From NCBI GenBank assembly GCA_023459215.1, contig JAEWVF010000018.1, forward strand, positions 62,001 to 126,000: a stretch of 64,000 bases of DNA. The letters are read 5' to 3'. The position numbers were made by a program, and so were the translations under genes. The notes beneath the pieces are model-generated. The model made no database searches, was not told the DNA's origin, and saw nothing but the letters and a program-made list of their open reading frames with translations. Origin of the DNA: Chloroflexota bacterium. Its GTDB lineage: Bacteria; Chloroflexota; Anaerolineae; Anaerolineales; Villigracilaceae. This document shows, piece by piece, positions 1 to 9,163 of this stretch (position 1 is the first letter of the stretch; each line of letters opens with the position of its first letter).

Positions 1-2
1 GC

Positions 3-1103
3 CAGGGGAACCTGTCCACAGCCATGGTGGCGCTTTTGCCTCCCAGTGTTGTCCAAACCTATCTGCCTGGGGCGGCCCAGTCGGCAACTGCGGAACCGTT
101 CGAACTATTCGAGGCTGAACCAACGGCAACTCCTACGGCAACGATTGATCAGACGCCAACAGCCCTGCCAACAGAAACGCCGTTACCCTCGCCTACCCAA
201 ACCCCCCAGGGGGGAACGGGCATTATTGCCTTCGTTTCTGACCGGGCCGGGATTCCGCAAGTTTACTTGATGAATTCTGATGGCACGAATGTACGCCCGA
301 TCACCAACGAGCAGGATGGAGCCTGTCAGCCGGATTGGTCGCCGGATGGCCAGAAAATAGTTTTTGTTTCTCCGTGCAAAACACGGGACGATTCATATCC
401 CGGTTCGAGCCTGTACATCATAAATATTGATGGAACGGGAAAAACCCCACTGCCAACCACGCTGGGAGGCGATTTCGAGCCGGCCTGGTCGCCGGATGGG
501 AAGAGGATTGCTTTCACCTCCCAGCGAGATGGTTACTTTGAAATATATGCTATCAATTTGGATAATAATCAAGTTGAACGACTAACCGATTCACGCAGTA
601 TTAGTAGTGCTACTTTTGCCAGGCAACCTGCCTGGAACCCGTTTGGTACACAGATGGTTTATGTTCTTGGTCGTAGCACTGGCGCATCACAAATATGGAT
701 TTCTCGTGGCCAACCATTAACAGTTCAACCGCAGAATCAGCATGAGCAACTAACGCCATCCGATAACACCATTAATTTTTTTCTGCCATCTTGGTCTCCT
801 GATGGAGAAGTGATTATATTTAATCAGGCGAGTGGTAATGCGCTGCAAACCTTGATGCGTTTACGGTATGAGGAACGATTGAGCCGTACCGCAACCCGTG
901 TTGATATACCTCCCCCTATCGTTGATGTTAGCTTCTCACCGGATGGCTTCTGGATTATTTTTGAGTCGAAAACAAGTGAGCAGGTTCGTCATGATATTTA
1001 TATCGCAACCGTTACCGGCGCGAGTGTTAAGCGTTTGACCACTGATCCGGGTTCGGATTTTGACCCGGTTTGGCGGCCATTGCCCAGACCTGCAACTCCT
1101 TAA
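3..1103 (+). CDS. TolB/PD40 beta-propeller protein, 5' end outside window
   Basis: The reading frame is open to the window edge, so the true start is probably upstream; the Met at 24 is only the first one visible. After a short hydrophobic stretch comes a Thr/Pro-rich linker (about residues 30-62 from that Met), then PD40/WD40-like blades marked by WSPDG at three places, FSPDG once and a WNPFG variant. TolB-type blades of this kind form extracytoplasmic propellers that bind proteins or glycans. In Anaerolineae such propellers often sit behind a kinase or a membrane anchor, so this may be the C-terminal part of a larger receptor protein; that is inference. It is followed by a strong bidirectional terminator. 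The propeller call is secure, the substrate unknown. Confidence 0.8.
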   Translation, partial: QGNLSTAMVALLPPSVVQTYLPGAAQSATAEPFELFEAEPTATPTATIDQTPTALPTETPLPSPTQTPQGGTGIIAFVSDRAGIPQVYLMNSDGTNVRPITNEQDGACQPDWSPDGQKIVFVSPCKTRDDSYPGSSLYIINIDGTGKTPLPTTLGGDFEPAWSPDGKRIAFTSQRDGYFEIYAINLDNNQVERLTDSRSISSATFARQPAWNPFGTQMVYVLGRSTGASQIWISRGQPLTVQPQNQHEQLTPSDNTINFFLPSWSPDGEVIIFNQASGNALQTLMRLRYEERLSRTATRVDIPPPIVDVSFSPDGFWIIFESKTSEQVRHDIYIATVTGASVKRLTTDPGSDFDPVWRPLPRPATP

Positions 1104-1120
1104 AATATCTTAACTGCCGA

Positions 1121-1162
1121 AACCAAAACAGGCCGGGATTTTTATCCCGGCCTGTTTTGGTT
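1121..1162. terminator. Bidirectional intrinsic terminator
   Basis: A 19-bp perfect inverted repeat (1121-1139 with 1144-1162) surrounds a short T loop and is rich in A on one side and T on the other. It lies between two convergent genes and can serve both. Confidence 0.9.
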
Positions 1163-1171
1163 TTATTAACC

Positions 1172-2518
1172 TTAAGCTGTCACTGCTGAGGCTGTCTGAC
1201 GGTTTTTCCACCAGTCCGTTAGCAGCATCCACAACGCTCCCAGGCCGAGCAAAACAACCACAACTTCGATCAGGAAGCCAAGAACCGGGATGGCGCGCAA
1301 GACAGCATACAGAACGATGCCCAGTGCCAACGGCCAGAATTTGTGATTTGCCAAACTGGGGTTGATTTTTTCAAGGATGAGCTTGCCGCCCAACAGGCTG
1401 ACCGCAATCTTGGTGATAAAAGATGTTGTCAGCACAAAGCTTACACTCAGACCGAACATGGCCAGCAACCCGCTCCAGATGAGCGCAGCGGAAAGTCCGC
1501 TCAAGGTCAGCAACCCAAAGATCATCCCGCCGACAATCATTACAAAGACAATCACCAGCAAGCTGAACAGGAAGGCAGCCCAGGCCACAAAGCCCCATCC
1601 GAAACTTGGCAACGGTTTTTCCTGAACCGTGTTTCCCAATTTGCCTAAGAGGGTGGGGAATACCCAAGCCAGGAACAACCCGGCAATAATCAGGCTGGCA
1701 ATGTTGCGAACAATGTCAACACCGGCATCCACCGCTTGTTCGGCTGGTGTGCGATTTTGGCGGTGAAGTTCACGCAATTCTTCTTCATTGTAAACTGGCT
1801 CGGTGCGTGTAATGCCTCCGCTGGCAACGGTTGCGGGCACTTTTAAGTCTCGGTCAGCAATATATTCCAACTTGCCGCCGATTTTGGCCTCCGGCCCAAA
1901 GGTCAGGCCAACTGCCAGGTTGGGCATGGTGATGGTTTGCTCGGGATCAAAGGTCATTGGGCCCATTTTTTGGCCTTCGTTTTCAACGCGTCCGAGCGCG
2001 AAAACGGCATCCCCGCCGATTTCGCCGCGCAATTCAACTGCGCCGGTCCCGAGTTTGACATCCCCGGAAATCTCACCGGCCAAGAGGTTCTGGCCGTTAC
2101 CCATGAGCAGGTCACCGCCAATTGTCGAGCCGGGACGGGTTTCCAGGCTACCGCCTGCGCCGAGCAGGTCATCGCCGATGACTGCCTTTTCCCCGATCAG
2201 GAAGGCTGCGCCAAAGATGCGTGCATCATCCTGCACTGTGCCGTTGATGATGACATCGCGTGCGCCAACAAGCAAATCCCCTTCAACGGTTCCGTTGATG
2301 ATGATTGTTTGCGCGCCAGCAATCAGATCGCCCTTGATGGTTCCATCTACAATGATCGTTTCGGCTGCGGCGTATAGATCATCTTCAAGGACTTCATTCG
2401 CAGCGATGGTGATGGTATCCCCGGTGCGTTCCTCGAAAGCGCGGGCGGGCAAGGCGATGCTTAGGGCTAGCAGCGCCAGAAGCATCGCGGAAGATAAAAT
2501 TCGGGTAGTTCGAGTCAT
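1172..2518 (-). CDS. Exported bactofilin-like polymer-forming domain protein with membrane C-terminus
   Basis: 448 residues. A signal peptide ends near ALPARA (about residue 27). Residues about 45-200 are short beta-helix repeats of the type IIVDGTIKGDLIAGAQ / IIINGTVEGDLLVGA, the hallmark of the bactofilin/polymer-forming domain. Residues about 270-440 hold four or more hydrophobic segments. A ribosome site (AAGGAG) precedes the ATG. Classical bactofilins are small cytoplasmic filament proteins; here the signal peptide puts the beta-helix on the outside and the tail in the membrane, so a cell-envelope scaffold role is more likely than a cytoskeletal one (inference). Downstream it ends at the shared terminator. 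Confidence 0.85.
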   Translation of the reverse strand: MTRTTRILSSAMLLALLALSIALPARAFEERTGDTITIAANEVLEDDLYAAAETIIVDGTIKGDLIAGAQTIIINGTVEGDLLVGARDVIINGTVQDDARIFGAAFLIGEKAVIGDDLLGAGGSLETRPGSTIGGDLLMGNGQNLLAGEISGDVKLGTGAVELRGEIGGDAVFALGRVENEGQKMGPMTFDPEQTITMPNLAVGLTFGPEAKIGGKLEYIADRDLKVPATVASGGITRTEPVYNEEELRELHRQNRTPAEQAVDAGVDIVRNIASLIIAGLFLAWVFPTLLGKLGNTVQEKPLPSFGWGFVAWAAFLFSLLVIVFVMIVGGMIFGLLTLSGLSAALIWSGLLAMFGLSVSFVLTTSFITKIAVSLLGGKLILEKINPSLANHKFWPLALGIVLYAVLRAIPVLGFLIEVVVVLLGLGALWMLLTDWWKNRQTASAVTA

Positions 2519-2670
2519 ACAATTCTCCTTGCAAACAAGAATAAATACAAATTTCCGGAACTAGACCGATATACGCGCCCCGCACAGGGCAGGTTGCAAG
2601 CAAAAGTCAGCCTTACAGATTTTGCCTGCAACCTGCTTGGCCAATTCCCAGCGATTTAAGGCAGATATGT

Positions 2671-2928
2671 CTATCCTTCTTGTTCAACTTTTTCGACGAC
2701 AACTTGCGCTTCCGTGACCAACGCAGCAATTGCGCCAACTGCGGCTAGGGTGGGCGCGAGCAAAACACCCGCCACGCCGACGGTCAGTGGAATTTCCATA
2801 AATGTTCGGCCCTGCTTATCGCGAATAATGATGCGACGGATATTTCCTTCGTGTATCAATGCTTTGATGCGCGCCAACAACTCTTCACCATTAACGGAAA
2901 ACTCTTCAGTGCGAGATTCTTGATTCAT
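2671..2928 (-). CDS. DUF4342 small membrane-associated protein
   Basis: 85 residues with a strong ribosome site (GGAGG) 7 nt before ATG. The central part GNIRRIIIRDKQGRTFMEIP followed by a hydrophobic LTVGVAGVLLAPTLAAVGAIAALV stretch in two pieces is the typical DUF4342 pattern: a charged N-terminal helix, a basic beta-hairpin and one hydrophobic C-terminal segment. The biochemical function of the family is unknown. It stands alone between a bactofilin-like gene and a divergent acyltransferase, with a 100-200 nt gap on each side, so it is probably monocistronic. Confidence 0.8.
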   Translation of the reverse strand: MNQESRTEEFSVNGEELLARIKALIHEGNIRRIIIRDKQGRTFMEIPLTVGVAGVLLAPTLAAVGAIAALVTEAQVVVEKVEQEG

Positions 2929-3137
2929 AGTAACCTCCGGGAGTATATACGTCCATTATTGCACAGGTTTGCAAAATTGTTCATGTTCTCACTTAAGACA
3001 GTGTTATATTATGCCAGCGTCGCAGAATGACGAATTTGCGCTTGAAAGTTGTAATGTTGATGATACCGGGGTCAGATTAGGCGCAAAAAAACGTTTAACC
3101 GCAAATCATAAAAGCAGGATTACCCAGCGGAGGTTTC

Positions 3138-4268
3138 ATGCTATCCATCACTAAAATCGATACAGGCAACAAAGCCCAGGTAAAAAAATTTGTTCAATTT
3201 CCCTACCAGCACTACCGCGATTGTCCGTTTTGGGTGCCGCCGCTATTTGTTGATGCCAATCTGTTCTTGAACCGCCAAAAACACCCGTTTTTCGAGCATT
3301 CTGACGCCGATTTTTTTATTGCTGAATGTGATGGCCGGGTAGTGGGGCGAATTGCCGCACTGGAAAACAAACCCTTTAATCGCTACCATGACACCCGCGA
3401 GGCTGAATTTTACTTCTTCGAGAGCATTGATGACCAGGGGGTTGCCGATGCTCTTTTTGCATCCGCTCTCGATTGGGCCAAAGCGCGTGGCCTGAATCGT
3501 CTGGTGGGGCCAAAAGGGATGGGGCCGCTCGATGGCTACGGAATCCTGGTTGAAGGCTACCAGCAGCGCCAGATGATGACCATGATGAATTACAACTACA
3601 ATTACTATCCACGCTTGGTGGAAAACCTGGGTTTTGAAAAGGAAGTCGATTTTGTTTCCTGTTACATCCCGGCCCAGAATTTTAGCATCCCTGAACGGGT
3701 TGAGCGGATTGCCAAACGAGTCATGGAGCGCGGAAAATTGCAGGTCAAACGCTTCAAAAACAAACGGGAACTTGTTCAGTGGGCCGGACGGATTGGCCAG
3801 GCTTACAACGATGCTTTTGTCAACAATTGGGAATATTACCCTCTTAGCCCCAATGAGATTAAATTTGTGGTTGATAACATCATCACCATCGCTGACCATC
3901 GCTTGATCAAGATTATTGTTCACGATGAACGTCCGGTTGGCTTTTTGTTTGCCTTCCCAGACCTTTCAGCCGCATTACAGCGCGCCCGCGGCCATCTCTT
4001 CCCGTTTGGCTTGCCCGACCTGTTGCTTGAAATGCGCCGAACCAAAACTGTCGCCGGTAACGGCATGGGGATTTTGCCCGAGTTTCATGGGCACGGTGGA
4101 AACGCCTTGCTTTACTGTGAAATGGCCGCCTCGTTCATGGAGTTTGAATTCCAGCACGTTGAGATGACCCAGGTTGCCGAAACTGCCACCCAGATGCGCG
4201 CCGACTTGAAGAACCTGAACGGCGTCGAATACAAGAATCATCGCGTTTATCGCAAAGCGCTGGATTAA
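3138..4268 (+). CDS. YghO-like GNAT-fold N-acyltransferase
   Basis: 376 residues, ATG preceded by GGAGG at 3131-3135. The protein resembles the YghO-type family of unknown function: an N-terminal FPYQHYRDCPFWVPPL block, an acyltransferase-like core (AECDGRVVGRIAALENK, then LVGPKGMGPLDGYGILVEG), and a second GNAT-like half with IIVHDERPVGFLFAFPDLS and a terminal HVEMTQVAETATQMRADL stretch. The two halves suggest a tandem GNAT fold. The substrate is not known; a lipid or aminoacyl acceptor is a guess from distant relatives. The next gene follows after 16 nt with its own AGGAGG, so the two are probably cotranscribed. Confidence 0.7.
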   Translation: MLSITKIDTGNKAQVKKFVQFPYQHYRDCPFWVPPLFVDANLFLNRQKHPFFEHSDADFFIAECDGRVVGRIAALENKPFNRYHDTREAEFYFFESIDDQGVADALFASALDWAKARGLNRLVGPKGMGPLDGYGILVEGYQQRQMMTMMNYNYNYYPRLVENLGFEKEVDFVSCYIPAQNFSIPERVERIAKRVMERGKLQVKRFKNKRELVQWAGRIGQAYNDAFVNNWEYYPLSPNEIKFVVDNIITIADHRLIKIIVHDERPVGFLFAFPDLSAALQRARGHLFPFGLPDLLLEMRRTKTVAGNGMGILPEFHGHGGNALLYCEMAASFMEFEFQHVEMTQVAETATQMRADLKNLNGVEYKNHRVYRKALD

Positions 4269-4284
4269 CGCGTCAGGAGGACAG

Positions 4285-4806
4285 ATGCCCCTCGATTTTA
4301 TCCCCGCGCCCAGGCGTGTTCGGCTTTTGTGGATATTTATCATGCTCAACCTGGGCTTTTATGCCGTTTTCTGGTGGCTTGATCAACCCTTGCGCACTCC
4401 CGCTGCCCCGTCCGGGATCGTTTCCTACGAGTTGGCTGCCAGCCCTGCGACCGCCAAGTCCATGCTTGCCTCCTGGGACGAAACTGCGCGCGTTTCGGCT
4501 GCTTTTGGCCTCGGGTTCGACTTCCTCTTCATGCCAAGTTATGCCATTGCCCTCAGCCTGGCTGTAATGCTCGCAGCGGGCCGGCGGCGGGGGCGATTCT
4601 GGGCCGTGACAGGAAAAACTTTGAGTTGGGGCGCCTTCGCCGCTGCGGGATTCGATGCGGTTGAGAATGTCGCACTATTTTCAATCCTTCTAAATCGAGT
4701 TACTTCTCCTTTGCCTGAGTTGGCCTTTGTTTGTGCCGTAATTAAATTCTTGATCTTGCTGTTTGGCGTTTTCTACGCACTTACCGGGTGGTTGTTTAGC
4801 CAGTAA
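4285..4806 (+). CDS. Hypothetical four-helix integral membrane protein
   Basis: 173 residues with a strong AGGAGG ribosome site just upstream. Four hydrophobic segments are visible, at about residues 12-30, 70-95, 108-130 and 140-165, separated by short charged loops (RRRGR after the second). No catalytic or binding motif is recognised, so I assign no function. It follows the YghO-like acyltransferase by 16 nt and is terminated by a hairpin directly after the stop, which makes a two-gene transcript likely. Confidence 0.65.
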   Translation: MPLDFIPAPRRVRLLWIFIMLNLGFYAVFWWLDQPLRTPAAPSGIVSYELAASPATAKSMLASWDETARVSAAFGLGFDFLFMPSYAIALSLAVMLAAGRRRGRFWAVTGKTLSWGAFAAAGFDAVENVALFSILLNRVTSPLPELAFVCAVIKFLILLFGVFYALTGWLFSQ

Positions 4807-4825
4807 AGGGTATTTTGTCACCTTT

Positions 4826-4877
4826 AAAATCCCGCTCGAATGTGATAAATGTCACTTTTGAGCGGGATTTTCTTTTT
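4826..4877 (+). terminator. Intrinsic terminator
   Basis: A 12-bp perfect stem (4826-4837 with 4860-4871) is followed by TCTTTTT. It separates the membrane protein gene from the lipoprotein gene downstream and shows that the lipoprotein has its own promoter. Confidence 0.85.
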
Positions 4878-4931
4878 GTAAGATGGGGCTTGTTTTATTT
4901 GGTTATATACCCCGTTCATCCAGGAGATAAA

Positions 4932-5747
4932 ATGAAACAAAAAGCGTTGTTGTTGAGCGTTCTTGTGCTTGCATTTGCGGCACTGGCTTGTCAAATTGGC
5001 GGGCCTTCTGCCCAGGAAGTGGCCGAAACCATGGTTGCTGAAACGGCTGCCGCGGCTTCTCCCACGCCCATTCCGCCCACAGAGACTCCCATTGCGCCTA
5101 CCGCAACCATTACCCCAACATCACCTCCCACTGAAACGCCAACGATCACACCTACCTTCACACCTGAAGGACCGCTTACTTTTACTGACGATTTCTCAAC
5201 GGATAGTAAGAATTGGAAAGGATGCGTAGGCTGCAAGTGGCAGGATGGCGTTTTATTGATGGGGCCTTATAAGGTAAATGGGGAAGGGTCTAACCAATCT
5301 CACATGACGGTTTGCATCCCTTGTGGCAAAAAAACCTATTATCGCATTGCTGTTGATGCAACATTTGTAGATGGTTTTGCTGACCGTCTGTATGGTTTGC
5401 TGATTGGTGATGGCAAGAAATATATAACTTATCTTGGCATTTCCCCGATACAGGTCGCTGTCATGGCGCGCGGGGATTACGATAAGGGCTACTATGAACT
5501 TTTGAATGCTTCGACTGAAAACGTCTTAAATAAGCTGGTGCGCCCAGGAAAACTTACCAACCGTATTGAAGTTATTGTTTCACCCTCTGGCGCAGGGTCT
5601 GCTGACATCACGATGAAGATTAACGGTTCAGTTTCATATGTAGCTGCCAACCTGCCAGCCGAACCATCGGAAGTCGGGTTGTATATCGATTGGCATTCTA
5701 TTGGCGTGGCTTACGATAACTTTGAGTTCGAGGAAATTGTTCCTTAA
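4932..5747 (+). CDS. Lipoprotein with Thr/Pro linker and C-terminal beta-sandwich-like domain
   Basis: The start at 4932 is chosen over an upstream in-frame one because AGGAGA lies 5 nt before it and a lipoprotein signal follows: MKQKALLLSVLVLAFAALAC, with the lipobox Cys at residue 20. A Pro/Thr-rich stalk spans about residues 35-80 (PTPIPPTETP and similar). The remaining 190 residues begin with LTFTDDFSTDSKNW and read like a carbohydrate-binding/LamG-type jelly roll as often found after such stalks in Chloroflexota; the fold is inferred from pattern, not from a catalytic motif. It is a surface protein of unknown ligand and forms a single-gene unit with terminators on both sides. Confidence 0.75.
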   Translation: MKQKALLLSVLVLAFAALACQIGGPSAQEVAETMVAETAAAASPTPIPPTETPIAPTATITPTSPPTETPTITPTFTPEGPLTFTDDFSTDSKNWKGCVGCKWQDGVLLMGPYKVNGEGSNQSHMTVCIPCGKKTYYRIAVDATFVDGFADRLYGLLIGDGKKYITYLGISPIQVAVMARGDYDKGYYELLNASTENVLNKLVRPGKLTNRIEVIVSPSGAGSADITMKINGSVSYVAANLPAEPSEVGLYIDWHSIGVAYDNFEFEEIVP

Positions 5748-5764
5748 GCCCCGTGAGTGAACCG

Positions 5765-5799
5765 AAAACTCCCCGATTTTTAACAGTCGGGGAGTTTTT
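5765..5799 (+). terminator. Intrinsic terminator
   Basis: A 12-bp perfect stem (5765-5776 with 5787-5798) ends in a T run, 17 nt after the lipoprotein stop. Confidence 0.9.
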
Positions 5800-5892
5800 G
5801 ATTAATCCTTTACAAATTGTTTACCTGCGCTTAAGCGCTTGATAAACAGGAAGCCTTATGATGATGCTTAGAAAAGACAAAGGAGCAAAATC

Positions 5893-6207
5893 ATGTTAAT
5901 GCATACTACATTTGATACAGATTACATCTGGAACAAGCTGCAGGAGCCAGCTTGTCCGGCAGGCAAGCCCGCGGATTATTTGCTGCTGCTCTCCGCGCTC
6001 GATGAGGGTTGGAAGATTCTGGAAACGTCCCGGCTGGTTCCCTTCAACGATTTCCTGCGTGGTGGTTCCTACATGCTGACGCTTTTTCACCCGACCCGGC
6101 TCGTTGTCCGGCAAATTGTCGTTGCCCGCAGCCCGGAAGTGGATCACTTGCTCAAAGATGAAGATGTGACCGTTGTAAATCGCAGCGGACTTGCGGATGC
6201 CGGCTAG
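5893..6207 (+). CDS. Hypothetical 104-residue protein
   Basis: A small soluble protein with ATG preceded by AAAGGAGC. Composition is normal for a coding gene and it is the only good frame between two well-defined genes. I see a core of LLLLSALDEGWKILETSRL and SYMLTLFHPTRLVVRQIVV, compatible with a small alpha/beta domain, but no motif I recognise. It converges on oligopeptidase B with only 26 nt between the stops and no clear hairpin. No function is assigned. Confidence 0.6.
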   Translation: MLMHTTFDTDYIWNKLQEPACPAGKPADYLLLLSALDEGWKILETSRLVPFNDFLRGGSYMLTLFHPTRLVVRQIVVARSPEVDHLLKDEDVTVVNRSGLADAG

Positions 6208-6233
6208 CTGGCTGATTCGTTCATCCGCTGTAG

Positions 6234-8300
6234 TTATTCCTGTTGATCTGCCAGGCGTTCGATTAAAAAGGCATACTCGAAAGCCACTTCTTTCAGGTAA
6301 TCGTAGCGGCCAGATGCCCCGGCGTGGCCGGCATCGAAATTGGTTTTGAGCAGCACCAGCGTATCATTTGTTTTGAGTTCGCGCAGTTTAGCGGTGAATT
6401 TGGCCGGTTCCCAATAAGCCACCCGCGGATCGTTCAAACCGGTGCTGATCAGAATATCCGGGTAGGCGGTTGCGCGCAAGTTGTCATAGGGGGAGTAAGA
6501 AAGCATATATTCAAAGTATTCACGATCATCCGGGTTGCCCCATTGATCGTATTCCATTGTGGTCAGGGGGATGCTTGGATCACTCATCGTATTGACAACA
6601 TCCACAAACGGGACGGCAGCCACCACCGCGCCGAACAGGTCGGGGCGCATGGTCATGGCCGCCCCAACCAGCAATCCGCCGGCGCTGCGGCCCATGATGG
6701 CCAGTTTGGGAGTGGCTGTGTACTTTTCGGCAATCAGGTGCTCGGCACAGGCGATGAAATCGCTGAAGGTATTGCGCTTGTTGAGCATTTTGCCATTTTC
6801 GTACCATTCCCGGCCCATCTCTGATCCGCCGCGGATGTGGGCAATGGCGAACACAAAGCCGCGCTCGACCAGGCTTAAGCGGCTGGTGTTGAAGGCTGGC
6901 TCAACACTCATCCCATAGGAGCCATACCCGTATAGCAGTGTTGGGTTCTGGCCATCCTGTGTGATTCCCTTTTTGTAAAGCAGTGAGATCGGGACCCGGA
7001 CACCATCCGGGGCGATGGCAAATTGCCGTTCACAGGTGAAAAGCTCCGGGTTATAACCGCTCGGAATTTCATCCTGTTTAACCACATTCCAGGTGTTAGC
7101 GGCCATGTCAAAATCGATCGCTGATTTGGGTGTCACCAGGGATGTGTAATGGAAGCGTACCAGATTGCTTTTGAATTCGGGATTGTCGGCCTGGTAGTAG
7201 GTGTAGACCGGCTCGGGGAATTGGATGTTGTGCGCCTGACTGACCCCATCTGCCGCCGAAATACGAATTTGGCGCAGCCCATCCCGGCGTTCGTAAAGCA
7301 CCAGGTAATCAGCAAAAGCCTGCATATCTTCCAATAAGGTATCGGGGCGATGGGTAACAACCTCTTGCCAATTTTCCAAAGCTGTTGCGTTCACCCCAGT
7401 TTTCATCAACCTGAAGTTTTGTGCATCCAGATTGGTGCGGATGAAAAAATGATTCCCGTGGTGCTCGATGAAATATTCCAGGCCTCGCTGGCGTGGTTGG
7501 AATATTTCGAATTCCGCTTCCGGCTGGTCGGCGGGCATAAAGCGCCATTCCCCGGCAGCGTAAGCGTAAGAGAATGCCAGGATATAGTCCCGGCTGCGGC
7601 TTTTGCTCACGAATAGAAAAAATTGCTCATCGGTTTCATGGAACAATAACCGGTCGTTTTGCGGATCATCCCCGAGCTGGTGGCGGAAGATTTTATCGGG
7701 GCGCAGGGACGGGTCGAGGCTGACGTAGTACAGGGTTCGATTGTCGTTCGACCAGGCGACGCCGCTGTGGTCATACACATTTCCATAGGTGTTGTGGATT
7801 TTCTCGGGCAGCAGGCGGTTTTCGGTCAGGTCTTTGATGTACAACACGCATTTTTCCGAACCGTCTTCGTCGACAGAATAGGCCAGTTTGGCGTGATCCG
7901 GGCTGACAACAAAAGCGCCCACCCGGCAGAAACTGCGCCCTTCAGCCAGAAGATTTTGGTCGAGCAGGATTTCCTCGGGCGCATCCAGCGAGTGATGTTT
8001 GCGGCAGAAGATGGGATACTGTTTGCCGGCCTCAGTGCGGTTGTAGTAGAGATAATCATCCACTTTTTCTGGCGCAGACGTATCATCTTCCTGGATGCGG
8101 GCTTTCATCTCAGCAAAGAGTTTTTCTTGCAAGGGCAGGGTATGCCCCATGATTTCTTGCTGGTAATCATCCTCGGCATGCAGGTATTCCAGCGTTTGGG
8201 GATTTTCACGGTATCGGAGCCAAAAATAATTGTCGATCCGGATCTGTCCGTGCTGGGTAACGGGATGGGGCTGCTTGGGTGCAATCGGATGGGTGGGCAT
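6234..8300 (-). CDS. ptrB: Oligopeptidase B (S9A prolyl oligopeptidase family)
   Basis: 688 residues, the normal length for oligopeptidase B, a cytosolic serine peptidase that cuts short peptides after Lys/Arg. An N-terminal seven-blade propeller (about residues 70-410) opens with the typical DNYFWLRYRENPQTLEYL segment. The catalytic domain carries GYGSYG, the nucleophile in GRSAGG, the Asp in LNDPRVAYWEPAK and the His in DAGHAG, so the triad is complete. No signal peptide is seen. It is separated from the upstream small membrane protein by a minus-strand terminator and so is transcribed alone. Confidence 0.92.
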   Translation of the reverse strand: MPTHPIAPKQPHPVTQHGQIRIDNYFWLRYRENPQTLEYLHAEDDYQQEIMGHTLPLQEKLFAEMKARIQEDDTSAPEKVDDYLYYNRTEAGKQYPIFCRKHHSLDAPEEILLDQNLLAEGRSFCRVGAFVVSPDHAKLAYSVDEDGSEKCVLYIKDLTENRLLPEKIHNTYGNVYDHSGVAWSNDNRTLYYVSLDPSLRPDKIFRHQLGDDPQNDRLLFHETDEQFFLFVSKSRSRDYILAFSYAYAAGEWRFMPADQPEAEFEIFQPRQRGLEYFIEHHGNHFFIRTNLDAQNFRLMKTGVNATALENWQEVVTHRPDTLLEDMQAFADYLVLYERRDGLRQIRISAADGVSQAHNIQFPEPVYTYYQADNPEFKSNLVRFHYTSLVTPKSAIDFDMAANTWNVVKQDEIPSGYNPELFTCERQFAIAPDGVRVPISLLYKKGITQDGQNPTLLYGYGSYGMSVEPAFNTSRLSLVERGFVFAIAHIRGGSEMGREWYENGKMLNKRNTFSDFIACAEHLIAEKYTATPKLAIMGRSAGGLLVGAAMTMRPDLFGAVVAAVPFVDVVNTMSDPSIPLTTMEYDQWGNPDDREYFEYMLSYSPYDNLRATAYPDILISTGLNDPRVAYWEPAKFTAKLRELKTNDTLVLLKTNFDAGHAGASGRYDYLKEVAFEYAFLIERLADQQE

Positions 8301-8321
8301 GTTAACTCCGCAAACAGGTAC

Positions 8322-8347
8322 AAAAAAACCGCCGGAAACTCCGGCGG
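8322..8347 (-). terminator. Intrinsic terminator, minus strand
   Basis: An 8-bp GC-rich stem (8329-8336 with 8340-8347) with a 3-nt loop is followed on the minus strand by seven T (8322-8328). It lies between the 108-residue gene and the start of ptrB. Confidence 0.8.
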
Positions 8348-8359
8348 CTTGTTTATTTT

Positions 8360-8686
8360 TTATTCTTCAGTTTCTTCTTCTTCGCCGGTGTCGGTCAGGT
8401 CAAGGTAGATGTCCAACCCGACATACAGCAACTGCGCAATCCCTTGCAGGATGAAGAAGTAGAAAGCGCCGAAGAGCGGCTTTGAGAGCAGGCTCGACCA
8501 GGCAATCACCTGTTGTAAGGGATCGGGCGGCATTTGCAGGGGCCAGTTCTGAATCACGGACTGGATATCGCCGGTAAAGTTGAGCACATAAAAGGCCAAA
8601 ATTAACCAGGAGAGAATGTTGGCGCCCAGCGCAATGCGAAAGACTGCGTTCTGGCTGTGCAGGGATTGGTTTTCTTGTTTTTCCAT
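8360..8686 (-). CDS. Hypothetical two-helix membrane protein
   Basis: 108 residues: a polar N-terminus, a hydrophobic segment (ALGANILSWLILAFYVLNF, about 20-38), a Pro-rich loop, a second segment (about 72-95) and an acidic tail of Glu residues. Such short proteins with two helices and an acidic end are common but unassigned in Anaerolineae. No enzyme motif is present. The reading frame has a stop followed at once by a terminator, supporting that it is a real gene. Confidence 0.6.
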   Translation of the reverse strand: MEKQENQSLHSQNAVFRIALGANILSWLILAFYVLNFTGDIQSVIQNWPLQMPPDPLQQVIAWSSLLSKPLFGAFYFFILQGIAQLLYVGLDIYLDLTDTGEEEETEE

Positions 8687-8788
8687 TCGGTTTTGCTCCG
8701 TTTGCGGGATAGAATTTAACAGTGCTTCTGATTGCCGGGCACCATTTTGCCTATTATCTCACCTTTTTCTGAGATTTTGCTGTGCGTT

Positions 8789-9139
8789 TCAGGCTTTTTT
8801 GCTTTTCCTGCGGCATTCGGGGCAGGGACAGAGCGCGCGCAGGTAGTACCAGTTGTAAATGCCGTAATCATGATAATCTTCCCAGACCAGGGTGATGCCG
8901 TAGGAGCCGGTTGCAACCACATTGGTCAGGTGGGTGGCCGGGCTGTCTTCCAGCGCAACCGTAAACACTTCCGGGTCAGGTTCAGATTTCATATTCTCGT
9001 GTCCGCCGCGGCATTGGGCGCAGGGGCAGGCGGCCCGCAGGAGCGAGAAGGGATAAATGCTGGTGTGGCCGTCGTTCCAGGTGACAGTCATTTCCATGGT
9101 TTGGCGATTGGCGGTAATACCGGTAGGGCGTTGATTCAT
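8789..9139 (-). CDS. DUF971 / GBBH-like N-terminal domain protein
   Basis: 116 residues matching the DUF971 pattern throughout: TWNDGHTSIYPFSLLRAACP, then CPCAQCRGGHENM, and a second Cys cluster LCPCPECRR near the C-terminus. The two Cys clusters are compatible with metal binding, as in the zinc-binding N-domain of gamma-butyrobetaine hydroxylase. Stand-alone DUF971 proteins are often encoded near Fe-S or apbC/mrp genes, but none is here. The role is unknown. The next minus-strand gene upstream (SH3b protein) ends 24 nt away, so they may be cotranscribed. Confidence 0.85.
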   Translation of the reverse strand: MNQRPTGITANRQTMEMTVTWNDGHTSIYPFSLLRAACPCAQCRGGHENMKSEPDPEVFTVALEDSPATHLTNVVATGSYGITLVWEDYHDYGIYNWYYLRALCPCPECRRKSKKA

Positions 9140-9163
9140 CGGGAGCCTCGTAACAGGGATGGA

